Positions 13,001 to 23,702 of a stretch of 64,000 nt of DNA are shown here, in pieces. Both the position numbers and the translations under genes were made by a program. The DNA is from Allodiplogaster sudhausi (taxonomy: Eukaryota > Nematoda > Chromadorea > Rhabditida > Diplogasteridae): positions 20,001 to 84,000 of the forward strand of contig CALZFC010000139.1 of assembly GCA_945643635.1 (NCBI GenBank), read 5' to 3'. The notes below the pieces were generated by a model. That model was given only the letters and a program-made list of their open reading frames with translations, was not told the DNA's origin and did not search any database. Each line of letters opens with the position of its first letter. Within the stretch, counting starts at the first letter, position 1.

Positions 13001-15872
13001 TTTTCCATCTGCCTCTCTCTTTCTCTCATTATCTCTCTCCCTTTCTTTTTCTCTTTCTCCCTCGCTATCACTCTTTCTCCCCCTCTCTCTTCCCCACCTC
13101 CTCTCTTTCCCCCTCTCTCTTCTCTCCTTGCTTTCTTTCTCTCACACTCTCTCTGTCGCCAATGCTCTCTCTCTCTCTCTCGCCTATGCTTTCCGTCTCT
13201 CTCTCTTTCTCTCTCGCCAATGCTCTCCTTCTTCTTCTCTCTCTCTCTTTCTCTCTCGCCAATGCTCTCTATCTCTCTCTCTCTCTCTAACCTTCAGATT
13301 CGAACAAACGGTGCCATTTGAGCGTGCGCGAGGTGTCGTCAATGTAAAAGGAGCGCCCACCCGAATAAACACGCTGTCAGGGAAGCATTCGCATTCTGCA
13401 AAGCAAGAGCAAGAGAGTTTCGCAGTCTACTTTAAATATCGCCAACCCCCAGAAGCACTCAAGCATAGCTGCCCAAAGAGTACGGTAGTCAATACAAGTT
13501 GAACTTGCACAGATCAATCTCGGGGTTAGCAGGAGAGATCATGCTTATGTACATACATATTTATCTACATTTATAACTCCGCGAGAAGTCCTCCGGAATT
13601 TTTGTTTAAAAAAAATGTTTCTCTTTTAATGCCTTATGAGGATTCTTAGTAGTTTTATGATTACTGATATATCTGTATACTAGGTATGTTAAAGAATTTC
13701 TTAGTTATGTCATGATCTATGCTTGTAATTACTTCATAAATATATGCGATTGATAAAGACAAAAGGCCTCCCTCATACCTGCATCAGGTGTCTCCTTGAA
13801 TCCGATGGATGCGTATCGTGGCCGATGCGGCAGCGCCGTCAGGTGGACGAGCACGGACGCGGCGTTGGTGGAGAGCTCGCGGCCAACGAGGAATGGAGCA
13901 CGGCGCTGCCATCTAGGTTTGTCATGTTTCAGTTGGGCATCGTTTTGGCATGTTTCGACGGTAATTGTAAGGCTTTTCGTGTTTATGGTAGGTTTTTTGC
14001 CTAGTGTTTCTGGTCAGGTTTATCGTGTTTTGGTAGGCCTTTTTTGTGTTTAAAATGGGTTTACACTCTATTTCAAGTAAGGTTTTTCGTGTATATGGCA
14101 GGGCTTTGGATGTACCCGTCAAGGGTTTCATTCTTTGGCTTGAGGTTTTCTTCACTTCGATTTTGGCTTTCTCCAAAGCTACCGGAACAGATTGTATAAT
14201 CCTTTCCCGAAACAAAAACAAGCACCTAATCGGAAAGTTCTTTGAAATTCACAGCTATTAAAGCGACTCCACTGGATCTCACACAAACTCTTACTTTGCA
14301 AGCCTTTCTGCTCGCCAGAGCTGTTCCGAATTTCTTAGCACATCCACCGTGGTCATTGACGCGTTTACCTTAAAGAAAAAAAGAAGCAAAAAAGAAATAA
14401 ATAGATTTGTTCAAATCAATAAAACTATTTCTGCAAACCTATTTTTAAATAATTAATAATAAAAGAATATGGTTTTGAAAAAAATACATACAACAAGCTG
14501 AACGCTGTGTCCCGGCGTGGTCGCATTGATCTGAAAAGCGCACGTAATAAATGTGTTGCCGGTGTACAACAGCCGCTGCTCACTTTCATTGGCCGTCAGG
14601 AACGGATACGGACAGAGAAGCATCGATCCTGCTCAGGTCAGGGAGGATAATCATAAAAAAAAATTACAGCTTTAATATTTTCGCACGATTAGTATGGAGC
14701 ACGAATTCGGCTTCGAAGTAGCTCGGCATGCTTGATGGAGTTGGTCCTTCCTGAACAACAGAACATTAATCATATGTATTTTTTAAAAAAGTATTAAAAA
14801 CATTTGTGAGTAGATAATAATTATAAAGTACTGCTTGTGAAAAAAGTGATAAAGACAGCATTAATTATGGTTATAAATAAAATAAGAAGCTGTTTTTTCA
14901 CTTTGCTAAACACGACGAGCAGGCCAGTATCGCGGGCATTCATAACCGGGTGAACAGGAAGTCGCTGGATTCTATAGTGATCAATTTGAAGTTGAAAGAA
15001 TTCAAAATTGTCTTATTGTTAATATATTATAATATGTATACATACATATATATGTAGAAATATATATTAATATTTGGCTATCTTTAATAACTTTATACTC
15101 ATAAAGAAAACAAAATGTTTGCTTGTCAATTTTCCTTAAAATACGTGAAAAAAAAAAAATAATTTTTTTTTCGTATTTTCTTCACCTCGCCTTGGGCACC
15201 GTCTTGCGGCGGCCGTCGTCGATGACGTAGTCGTAGACATCGATCGAGACGCCACTCTGCAGACTCAACTCGTGGAAGAAGAGCAGCACGAGATGGCCGC
15301 CCGCTGACGGCGGACGCTCGAGCTGTGAAAAAGATATCTGTTGAAGGTAACGGATTTCAAGTACACATTTTACGTACTTTTAACGGATTTAAAGACGTAT
15401 TTTCGAACTGAGTATCGGCTTTCAAGTACGGCATTTTGCACCTCAGTGCGGATCCCTGTGGGACTGGCCAGGGATATGGGGGCCTATGCCTTCATAGTAC
15501 TATAAACATTCGCGACGTCGAACTCTTACCTCGTACTCCCATCTGAATCGCGTGCAGTTGCCTTGGTTGCCCTTGAAGACACGCTCATTGGCCAAGTCGT
15601 CCGTCCGGAAGACGGTCGAGCCGAAGCAGGACGCCTTTTTAGCTTCATCTCCGGCTTCTCCTTTCTCTTCGTCGCCTCCTTGCGCCAAGGTGACGTCCTC
15701 CTCGCTAACGGAGACTCAAAAGGATGATTAATGAAATAAATGTTTGTTTACATTATCACATTTTGCACACCTCGTTAATAGAAATAAAAAAGCATTCATA
15801 GAAAACAAATTAACCTGCTGCTCCGACGGAGATAAGCAGAAGTAAAAGTGTGTTAGGACACCGATGTAGCAT
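7046..15872 (-). CDS. Multi-CUB-like single-pass membrane protein, 20 exons, 699 aa (intact tandem copy)
   Basis: Exons 5' to 3': 15872-15815, 15714-15530, 15322-15186, 14971-14902, 14750-14687, 14628-14492, 14368-14295, 13912-13779, 13395-13292, 12976-12855, 11724-11588, 11412-11363, 11246-11164, 10256-10151, 9466-9403, 9252-9117, 8800-8678, 8555-8507, 7701-7632, 7242-7046. All junctions are GT-AG, all phases agree, and the lengths sum to 2100 nt. Residues 1-20 are a signal peptide (MLHRCPNTLLLLLISVGAAG). About five modules follow (near 48-171, 172-286, 287-407, 408-508, 509-634); later ones start with a C-x-C-type pair (ECEC, ECKC, DCNC). Module 1 (CFGS, NC, FFHEL, DVYDYV) and module 5 (YTSPHFPN, LLDG, MSVLFSTD, GFNAT) show CUB signatures; modules 2-4 are divergent. 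A transmembrane helix lies at about 655-677, followed by a roughly 22-residue tail starting RRRVRAR. Likely surface adhesion or ligand binding, substrate unknown. No gene name recognised. Confidence 0.85.
7800..7925. repeat. Dispersed repeat (copy 1) in intron 18 of the CUB-like gene
   Basis: Shares with 10770-10907, 60128-60215 and 62205-62372 the arrangement GGC-x-AATTTG-AATC-CACATAATT-TTTT-GATCGCCCTCCTTTAA. Ends in the palindrome CCTCCTTTAAAGGAGG at about 7907-7922. It is part of the TTTAA-ended repeat group that recurs in this window. Confidence 0.6.
9880..10040 (+). other. Coding-like GC-rich segment of unknown origin inside an intron
   Basis: Between exons 14 and 15 of the minus-strand CUB-like gene, the plus strand reads open with a plausible composition (for example IWLAGRDKF, ILDDFDEPAG, WPDARIK). 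It has no visible start, no counterpart in the tandem copy and no recognisable domain. It may be a captured gene fragment or chance. Confidence 0.25.
10770..10907. repeat. Dispersed repeat (copy 2)
   Basis: Contains GAGAGTGCGAAGGGAGGCGG, then AATTTGAAATCGCACATAATT and a TTTGGGGCGATCACATCCTTTAA end, matching the copies at 7800, 60128 and 62205. It sits in the intron between exons 13 and 14 of the CUB-like gene. Confidence 0.6.
12211..12687. mobile_element. TTAA-flanked MITE, 477 bp, with CTCCGGCGAAT inverted ends
   Basis: Left end TTAAAGGACCTCTCCGGCGA and the right end read in reverse complement (TTAAAGGATCACTCCGGCGA) form about 25 bp of inverted repeat, and both termini are TTAA. It lies in the intron between exons 10 and 11 of the CUB-like gene. 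The same ends occur at 36489-37024. No transposase is encoded, so it is non-autonomous; TTAA target specificity is typical of the piggyBac superfamily, but the assignment is inference. Confidence 0.75.
13000..13291. repeat. CT-rich tract with a tandem CTCTCGCCAATGCTCTC unit
   Basis: A pyrimidine-rich block on the plus strand in which a unit containing TCTCGCCAATGCTCTC recurs at roughly 45-60 bp intervals (near 13157, 13215, 13257). The tandem gene copy has an independent expanded CT block in the same intron (22117-22560), which shows length instability of this intron since the duplication. Confidence 0.7.
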
Positions 15873-15960
15873 CTAAAAGCGCGTTTATTGTATACTAAAA
15901 AATAATATATAAAAGAGCCATGGTCCGGAAAATAGCACTTCGTGGATTCATCGAGTATTT
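15873..15960 (-). promoter_or_regulatory. Presumed 5' leader, possible trans-splice acceptor
   Basis: Reading the minus strand upstream of the ATG at 15872 there is TATTATTTTTTAG followed 22 nt later by CTTTTAG directly abutting the ATG. Either AG could accept a spliced leader, as is common in nematodes. A TATATATTA tract lies just upstream. This is inference from sequence shape only. Confidence 0.35.
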
Positions 15961-17487
15961 TAGCTACACTCAACTGACTATGGGGGAGAGAAGGAGTAAG
16001 CTAGCGAGCTGGAGAACGAGAAGAGAGAGGAAAAGATGAGAGAGGAAGAATCAAACTGATGAAAATATGAGTGACAGTGAGAAAGAGGGAGTGATGTTCC
16101 AGGATGAGGTCGGGTCAGCGGAATTGCAAATATAAACAATCGTGTCACACACCTGTATGCGACGTCTAGCCTATTGGCAGCCTTTACTCTTCGGATGTTT
16201 ATATCAATCGCCCACCTTTCCAACGGTCAATATAAACCTACAAATCGCCATTGTTCATTTTCGTCATACTTCATCCAAAGAGTAATTACATGACCTGAAA
16301 AAAGGTCGTGGAGAACGAAGGAGCCAAAGTTCGGACAGATTTGTTCTTTTTGTATGAACAAAAGGGACAATGGTGAAAAAATGAAGAAAATTTTTAAGCA
16401 TCGTCCGTTCGCTTAATGTTAGATGGCACAACACACTTTGGTGCATGTATACATTTTACGTATGCACTGCAAAGGAAATGAAATATGATTCTTGAAGAGA
16501 TTGTTCTTCGAGAGTGATTGAATGCTACGGTAATTCTCCTTAAAAGGCCACGCTGACTAGTGTGAGCAGAAGAAATTTTCCGCCATTCTTTTTCTCTCTT
16601 CTACACGAAATATTCCCATGCGCGCTCTCGGGTGCTCGCTCAGCGTACAGTAATTTCTTAGCACCTAGAAAAGGTCGAGAGATAATGGAGAGAAGAGAGA
16701 AACAGGGAGAGGGTGGAATTTCTTCTGATATGCACTTATGTACATACATTCGTAGTAGCGATAATTCAACGTAAACTGCCTACAGAATATATTCTATACT
16801 ATATATAATTTGCACAAGAAGACATATATGTACAAAGTACGAAATGATCATTGACAAACGACAAATAATGAAGAAGCACAAAGTCTGGACAAATTTGCAC
16901 GAACAGTAGACGAATGGGCGCGAAATGGAATATGAAATTGGGACGGAGAGGCAGAAAAAGAAACGAAACACACTCGTGGGCATCATCGAACGAGTCCGTC
17001 ATGAAGGACGTATGCACTGAAATGATGAAATTATTAAAATGGCAAGAAAATCTCCTTGAAGGAGCACGAAAGTTAATCGTCATCTTTTTTCAGTTTGAAT
17101 TCAAAATTGAGTTTATGGCTCCTTTAAAGTAAAATGCCTACAGAATCGTACAGTATGTTATGAACTATATATCTAAATGTGGATAAAGTTTTGAGCAGAA
17201 ATTATTTATTTGAATGTCCTAGTACCAAGTGGCTGGAAGTTTAAAATTAAAAAAAAAAGATCTCTGTCACCTGTTCTGCTCGCTAAAGAACATGATCGCA
17301 TTAGTGATGCCGGAGGACCGCGCGCGGACACGACGGCGGACCACGATGAAGGCCGCAGAGGCAGCGATCAGGCCAAGCAGCAAGAGAGCAAGGACGAGCA
17401 GGCTCCGGCCACTGGACGGATGGGCGGAGCTTGCGGCCTCGTCCGCAGTGGCGTCATCTCGGACTGTAAGAACAACTCAGTTTACTT

Positions 17488-17570
17488 TTAATTTGATAAA
17501 ATTTCGTTTTGGTGAAATATCATTATTTTTTTTTTAATTTGATAAAATTTCGTTTTGGTGAAATATCATT
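17488..17570. repeat. 38-bp direct duplication at the deletion point of exons 18-19
   Basis: The phrase AATTTGATAAAATTTCG with its continuation TTTTGGTGAAATATCAT occurs at about 17489-17522 and again at about 17535-17568. It lies exactly where the pseudogene copy has lost exons 18 and 19 and the 3' part of exon 17, so it probably formed during the deletion event. Confidence 0.75.
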
Positions 17571-17757
17571 TCCCGAGTAGCGAGCCGTCCTTGAGTAAAT
17601 CGAGCGGTGGCTCGAGATCGAGTGTTGCAAGTCGGAAACGGATACGGTAGCCGGAGGGAGCGATGAAGCTGGAAGAGGAGAGAGGGCAAAATAGGGAGAT
17701 AGAGAGTGAGAGCGAGAGTTTTAGAAACACAGAGAGAGACTTAGAGACAGATAGAGA

Positions 17758-18185
17758 ATGCTTCGGACGCGTCGGACACATTCAAATGCATCCTCGTTAA
17801 TAAATATAATGCCAATGAACGCTGTATTTTGAAAACGGATTTCATATTTAGATTCAACATCGTAATCTTCACATCACATGAACATGTGTGATAAGGTCTC
17901 ATTAAACGAGTTCCGTTATCAATGCTAAAATCTCTTATTTTAATAATTGAGGATGTGGGTCTCTACCTACAAAAGTTTCCTGATACTTTACAAATTGTTA
18001 AAAAAAACTTCTTTTAACTGATTAGAAATTATCGATTTTTAAAACAGTCTGATCCGTTCTCAATAAACAAACTAATGTATCATTTAAAACATTTTAGTCT
18101 TTTCTAGGAAGTTACATAGTTATTAACGAGGATGCATTTGGATGCGGCCGAAGCAGCCTAGGGACAAAGATCCTGGACGGGACTG
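17758..18185. mobile_element. TA-flanked foldback-type element, diverged short copy
   Basis: Ends carry inverted copies of AAATGCATCCTCGTTAATAA and a GGGACTG terminus followed by TA. The interior matches the arms of the 22899-23702 element (TTATCAATG, AAATCTCTTATTTT, GATGTGGGT). It sits in an intron of the pseudogene copy, upstream of exon 17. Confidence 0.65.
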
Positions 18186-19735
18186 TAAGTCGCGAGATGC
18201 ATGCAGTAAGAGGGAGGGAGAGTGGCTAGACTAAAGGAGTGAACTAATCAGAGAAAAAGATAGTAACTGTTAGTATATTAGTATTCGCCTAAGGCATAAA
18301 ACAAAAGAATAGTCAAAAGCGGGCGATCACAAAAAATTTCATTTTAATTGACATTTGTTGCCGCGTCTCCATAAATCGCCTTCTATCTCGACATTGGCTC
18401 ATTTTCTGGCTGCTTTTAAAATGCACGAGGGCCAACCTCAAAAGGCAGAGCATTCGAGGGCAGTACGAGTGAGGAAAGTGCGGCGAGGTGTAGGAGATGG
18501 GCGGAGCACCAGGAAGGACTGTTATGTTGAATGGTTGGCCAGTGCTGCTCGTATCCAGAGGACAATTGCAGCCTGAGAGAGATGTTGAAAAACGTATGTG
18601 TGTATTTTAACGGTTTTTAAGTTATATTTTGATATTCATTAAAATCCCACATGGTTTTGTTTTAGATGCACTTTCGCATTACATATTTTTTTAATTATAA
18701 TATATTACTTATTATTACATACTACTTATTATTCCATGTTCCTTGCCATCACATTTTATTTATTATTGCATGTTACTTATTCTTACATATTATTTTTATA
18801 TGTAGACTTCTAACCTCGCTTCATTTCGTGTGTGAGTCTAAAAAAGGCCGCTGGCGCTTCTTTGACAACGTCGCTGTCTTGGAAAATAACAAAGTCTATT
18901 TGAAAAAAAAAAGATTGACACCCAATTGCAGACAGCGTGCAGGAATGAATGGAAAATTTGTCTTACTTTCCGAGCTATAATCGATATACATATCGATGAC
19001 TCTATGGAGTGTATACTCTAATACATATTAGTATTTTAAAGAATCGTCTTCTTCGAAATCGAAGAGGGGCTTACCGATCACTAACTTTCTTGTGATAGAT
19101 CCCCCGTGCATTTCAACTCGCCATCATATTGGTCCGATAACTCAACCGCAATCTATGTATTTGCATTGTTCTTTTGTTCAGGGTTGCGGTAGTTTTTAAG
19201 TTCCCTGGAAAGCCTCTCTAGCATAATGAGAAAGAATGGTCGGCTATTTAAGAAGAAGAAAAAAAACACTGTCGTGATATCACGTAAGAAGATTATCATA
19301 TCAGCAATAGTTGTGTTTCCTCGCGCCCTTACGAAAGTACTCCATCCTCCTGCCTTATAGAAACCGTCCACGTGAGGTGGGTAATATACTGTGTTCAACC
19401 CGGTTACCCCTTGTTCCTGTCATTTGTTACGATCACCTCATCCTCCTCGTAGTCGCGATGCCACCAAATCACCGCGTCTCTGCCCCAGTTCGTCGGCGCT
19501 ATGATGGCCATGTAGCGGCGGAAGCCCGTGCCCGTGAAGCTGAGTATTCTCTCTATTAGTAGCTCCATTATAAGAAACCCCCTCCAATAGTTCACCCCGA
19601 GACCCATTGAAAACGTCAATGAAAAATAGTACCCCTCCCTTTAGTAGAACCACTTCCCTCTAATACTTCTAATAGCTTCCACGGGGAACATTCCGCAAGT
19701 TTCCGAAAGTGGCTGCATTCCGTTAACGGCCCCTA

Positions 19736-20095
19736 GAACATTCCACCGACAGATGCCGACTCCTGCCCGTGCCCTGGAATTCCCAAGGCTTTCCGGAAGG
19801 GGCCGACTTCCACTCCCCGGGACATTCCAGAAGAATCTGAAAGATACCGATCTGCCCCGGGACATGGCATTTTTAAGGAATTTCCGGAAGGGCCAATGTC
19901 TGGGTCCTGGGGACATTCGAGACGGTTTCGGAAAGGATAGAGTACTGCCTTGGAACATGTAATTTTTCGGAATTTTCCGGAAGGGGCGAACGGCTGCTCC
20001 GCTACTGGGAACATTCCAGAAGATTCTGGAAGAGACCGAGTTCTGCCCCGGGACATTTAGCTTTCCAGAACATTCCGGAATTAGCCAATGTCCCC
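19736..20095. repeat. Minisatellite, about 4 diverged units of 85-97 bp
   Basis: Units begin with GAACATTCC or GACATTCC near 19736, 19821, 19912 and 20009 and share CCGGAAGGG and CTGCCCCGGGACAT. The unit contains GAACATTCCAGAA, which resembles a heat-shock element (inverted GAA/TTC blocks), though this may be coincidental. Absent from the intact gene copy. Confidence 0.8.
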
Positions 20096-20645
20096 CCCCC
20101 CTTTTTCTCTTCTCTCAATAAACCTTGTCCCGCTCTCGCCTCGCCTTCCCGCAGTCTATTCCCTGTCTCTTTGTGTGAAGGGCACAACGTCCCCTACGTT
20201 AGGACACAAGAAATAATAATATTGATAAATACAGTACCGCCTTCGATTGATGGGTATATGCTTCGAACGACTCCGAGCTAGCCTTGAGCCTGCTCCGAGT
20301 TTTCTCGGAGCTGGCTCAGAGCCAGTTCGTAGTTGGCTCAGAGCCGGCTCCGAGCAGGGCAAACAGAACGAGTTCTCGTTACTGACTGAACGCATCTCCG
20401 CGACGGATCGAGATCGTAGCAGTAGCGAAGAAAGTCACCCGTGCCCATCTTGTTTATCTATGAATCCGTTTTTTTCCATATATGTAATTGTGAACATTAA
20501 AAAATAAATATGTAGCTTTTAATATATTGAGGCGAGTTCGGCAATTAAAGATAAACGTTTCAATGAAGCATTCAGTATGTTAAAGAGTTGCAAAAGAAGA
20601 AGAAGAAGAACAAGATCAGAAACCACAAGCTCTTTTTTCATCTCT

Positions 20646-20861
20646 TTAAGGAATAGCTCACTGAATACTTAATATATGATTTTATTAACGTGGATCCATT
20701 CGCATCTGTCTAAAACGTACTTCTAGACAGCTTTTTTGTCTGATTGTTACAAAGTTTAAAGCATACAAAATGTGGGTCGGCCAAATTTTTACCAGCCAAA
20801 TATTTGAGTGCGCATTTAAAATGGCCCTAATGTCGAATCATTCGGTGCTTGATTCCTTTAA
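20646..20861. mobile_element. TTAA-flanked MITE, 216 bp
   Basis: Begins TTAAGGAATAGCTCACTGAA and ends, in reverse complement, TTAAAGGAATCAAGCACCGAA, with TTAA at both termini. Its interior (ATATGATTTTATTAACG, CATTCGCATCTGTCT) matches a second, more decayed copy at about 32690-32960. Confidence 0.65.
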
Positions 20862-22116
20862 GGAGATGACGAAGAACAACAACAAAAGCTCTTTTTTTGC
20901 ATAAAGATGCACGCAACTCTCTCTATTTTGTTAATATTCCTAACGTTTATAATCATGTCTCTCTAAACCACATGCTCTCTCGTCCTCTTGCCAGGAAAAA
21001 AGGAGCGAATTCAAGGTTGAGTTTTTGTCTGCCACAATGAAACGTACAGTATACGTGAAGGGATCAGACATGCCCGTCAGATCGGTCTTTTGCGTCAGAT
21101 GCCATTCGCAGTCAATTTGGCGACAGCCCGCCGACATCTAGGAAGATTGACTGTATTAGTTATTTTCACCTTGTCATAAGTATTGTTCTATCGAGAAAAA
21201 AATATTGATTTTTTTTCTAAATTACTCTTACGGAAGTTAACTTACTAAGACATTGACAATCATCGGTTTAGTTTTGAGAGGAAAGCATTTGCTCTCTGCA
21301 ATGGTAAAGTAGTTGGTAATAAAAATTTTTTATTAAACTATCAACAAGTAAACAAGTTTCAATTGTAATAAGTATGTATGCAAGTTAAAGTACACAAGTT
21401 CATACATCTCCTCTTAATCTGCCGTCCACTCAAACCCCGCCCATCCTCCCCCTTCGCTCTCCCTTACCAGGCGGCAGCTGAACAGCGTCGATGGTCATAT
21501 TGAAGGTAGCGTTTTCGTCGGCCTCCGAGAATTCGCCGACTTCGTAGATTAAGACCAGAGAGCGTGCGCCTTCCGGCGTGTACACCATATCGGAAGAGAG
21601 CACGCTGGAACAGTTTGTGTGTGATTCAGAGGGGATTATAATCATTACACATAAAGTACTTTAGGAGTTATTCAAGGTATTAATGAATAGACGAGCTTGT
21701 ATGATTCAGAGTTGAACAAAGGAGCACGAAAATCAACAACCCTTATCAATTTCAATTTCCTGACCACTGTTGTCGGCGTCTCTCTAAATCATATCCCTTC
21801 TTTCACGCCTGCTAGGAAATAAAACTCGCAAATTCAAGATGAAGTTTCGCTCCCTTAAAGAAGGATTACCACTGAGCAAAGTGGTATTGCAAGTGTCTTT
21901 CAATTGGTCTTCTTTATGGTGACAAAAGTCAAAATTTAAATTGCATGCAAAGGGCGCGAATTCAAACGAGTGTTTTCTGACTCAAGGATCCGATCAGTCG
22001 AGCCGTTCAGGCGCAGCCGCGCGTAGCTGTCGCCGGCACTGCCGTGAACCTGTAGTGCAACGGACGCCGGCTCTGTGGTATCCAGAGAAATCGAAATCGC
22101 GCACTGAACATATATT

Positions 22117-22303
22117 CCTCTATCCCTCTCTCCTCTCTCTCTCACTCTCTCTCTCTCCTTCCCAATCTCTCCCTCTCCCTCCCAACGACTCCCTCGCTCC
22201 CACTCTTTTTCCATCTCTGTCCCCCTCTCTCTCTCTCTCTGCCTCTTTCTACCTCTCCCTCTTTTTCAACCTCCCTCCCGCATTTTCTCCATCCCCATTC
22301 CTT

Positions 22304-22343
<40 letters not shown>

Positions 22344-22460
22344 CCCGCCTCTCTTTCTTTTTCTCCCGCGAAAGCTCTTCTCGATGCTCTCTTTCTCCCT
22401 CTCCCTCTCTCTCAATCTCTCTTTCTCTCCCTTGCATTCTTTCTCTCACTCCCGTGATCT

Positions 22461-22498
<38 letters not shown>

Positions 22499-22560
22499 GG
22501 CCAATGCTCTCTGTGTCTCTCTATTGCACTCTCTATCTCTCCCCATCTCTCTCTCTCTCT
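22117..22560. repeat. Long CT microsatellite in intron 9 of the pseudogene copy
   Basis: Almost uninterrupted CTCTCT with TTTCT and CCCTC interruptions; it yields long Ser/Leu or Arg/Glu open frames on both strands that are not genes. Confidence 0.9.
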
Positions 22561-22898
22561 CCAACCTTCATGTTCGAACAAACGGCGCCAGTTAAGCGTG
22601 CGTGAGGTGTCGAGAGTGTGAAAGAAGAGCCCATCCGAAGAAAGACGCTCTCAGGGAAGCATTCGCATCCTGCAAAGAAGAGAACGAGCTCAAAGGTCGC
22701 CGACTCCCGAAGCGAAAGGCAATAGAGTGCACCTACCAAAGTATACGGTATTTATTACAACTTTAACTTTCCATGATCGGCCTCGGCTTGGCCATAGAGA
22801 CATTTCATAATCAATACAAATGTATCCATCACAATTGTTTTCGAAACAGTTTATTCGAATGCCTTCTTATTCATGTTATGAGATCTCCCTCATACATA

Positions 22899-23702
22899 CA
22901 GTCCCGCCCACGATCTTGGTACCAAGAACGCTTCGGACGATTCGGACGCTTCCAAATGCATCCTCGCTAATAACTTTTGTTCTAGGAAAAACTTAAATAT
23001 TTTAAATGGTGCATTAGTTTGCTTATAGAGTACGGATGCTACTGATATACTGATAAAAAAATCGATAATTTTTAATCATTTGATAAGAAGTTATCAGTTT
23101 TTGCTTATAAAAAAATTCATTTCTTATATTTTTCAATGAAATTTTTCCTATACTATTATTTTGTCTCTACCCACATCCCCAAATAATAAAATTAGAGATT
23201 TTGTCATTGATAACGGAAATCGATAAAACAGACCTTATCATATATGATCATGTGTTGTACAGATTCGCCTTACGATTCTGAATCTAATTATGTAATCAGT
23301 TTTCAACATTAAGTGCCGGAATTAGATTCAGAATCGTAAGGCGAATCTTTACATGGCATGGACATGTATGATAAGCTCTGTTTTATCGATTTCCGTTATC
23401 AATGATAAAATCTCTATCTTTATTATTTGGGGATGTGGGTAGAGACAAAATAATGGTACAGGAGAAATTTCGTTGAAAAAGATTAGAAATGAAATTTTTT
23501 ATTAGCAAAAACTGATAACTTCTTATCAAATGATAAAAAGTTTTCGATTTTTTAACAGTAGCATCCGTACTCTATAAGCAAACTAATGCACCATTTAAAA
23601 TATTTTAGTTTTTCCTAGAACAAAAGTTATTAGCGAGGATGCATTTGGAAGCGTCCGAATCGTCCGAATCCGTCCTTGGTACCAAGATCCTGGGCGGGAC
23701 TG
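22899..23702. mobile_element. TA-flanked foldback element, 804 bp, near-perfect palindrome
   Basis: Starts CAGTCCCGCCC and ends GGGCGGGACTG, bracketed by TA. The two arms (about 390 bp each) are inverted copies of one another: CTTGGTACCAAG, AATGCATCCTCGCTAATAAC and GCATTAGTTTGCTTATAGAG on the left recur reversed on the right. No coding capacity. CAGT ends with TA duplication are typical of Tc1/mariner elements, so a non-autonomous relative is likely. It inserted three bases after the exon 8 donor of the pseudogene (GTA followed by CAGTCCC). Confidence 0.8.

Noticed and set aside
22249..22621. Long plus- and minus-strand open frames (over 100 codons)
   Set aside because: Produced by the CT microsatellite in intron 9 of the CUB-like pseudogene.
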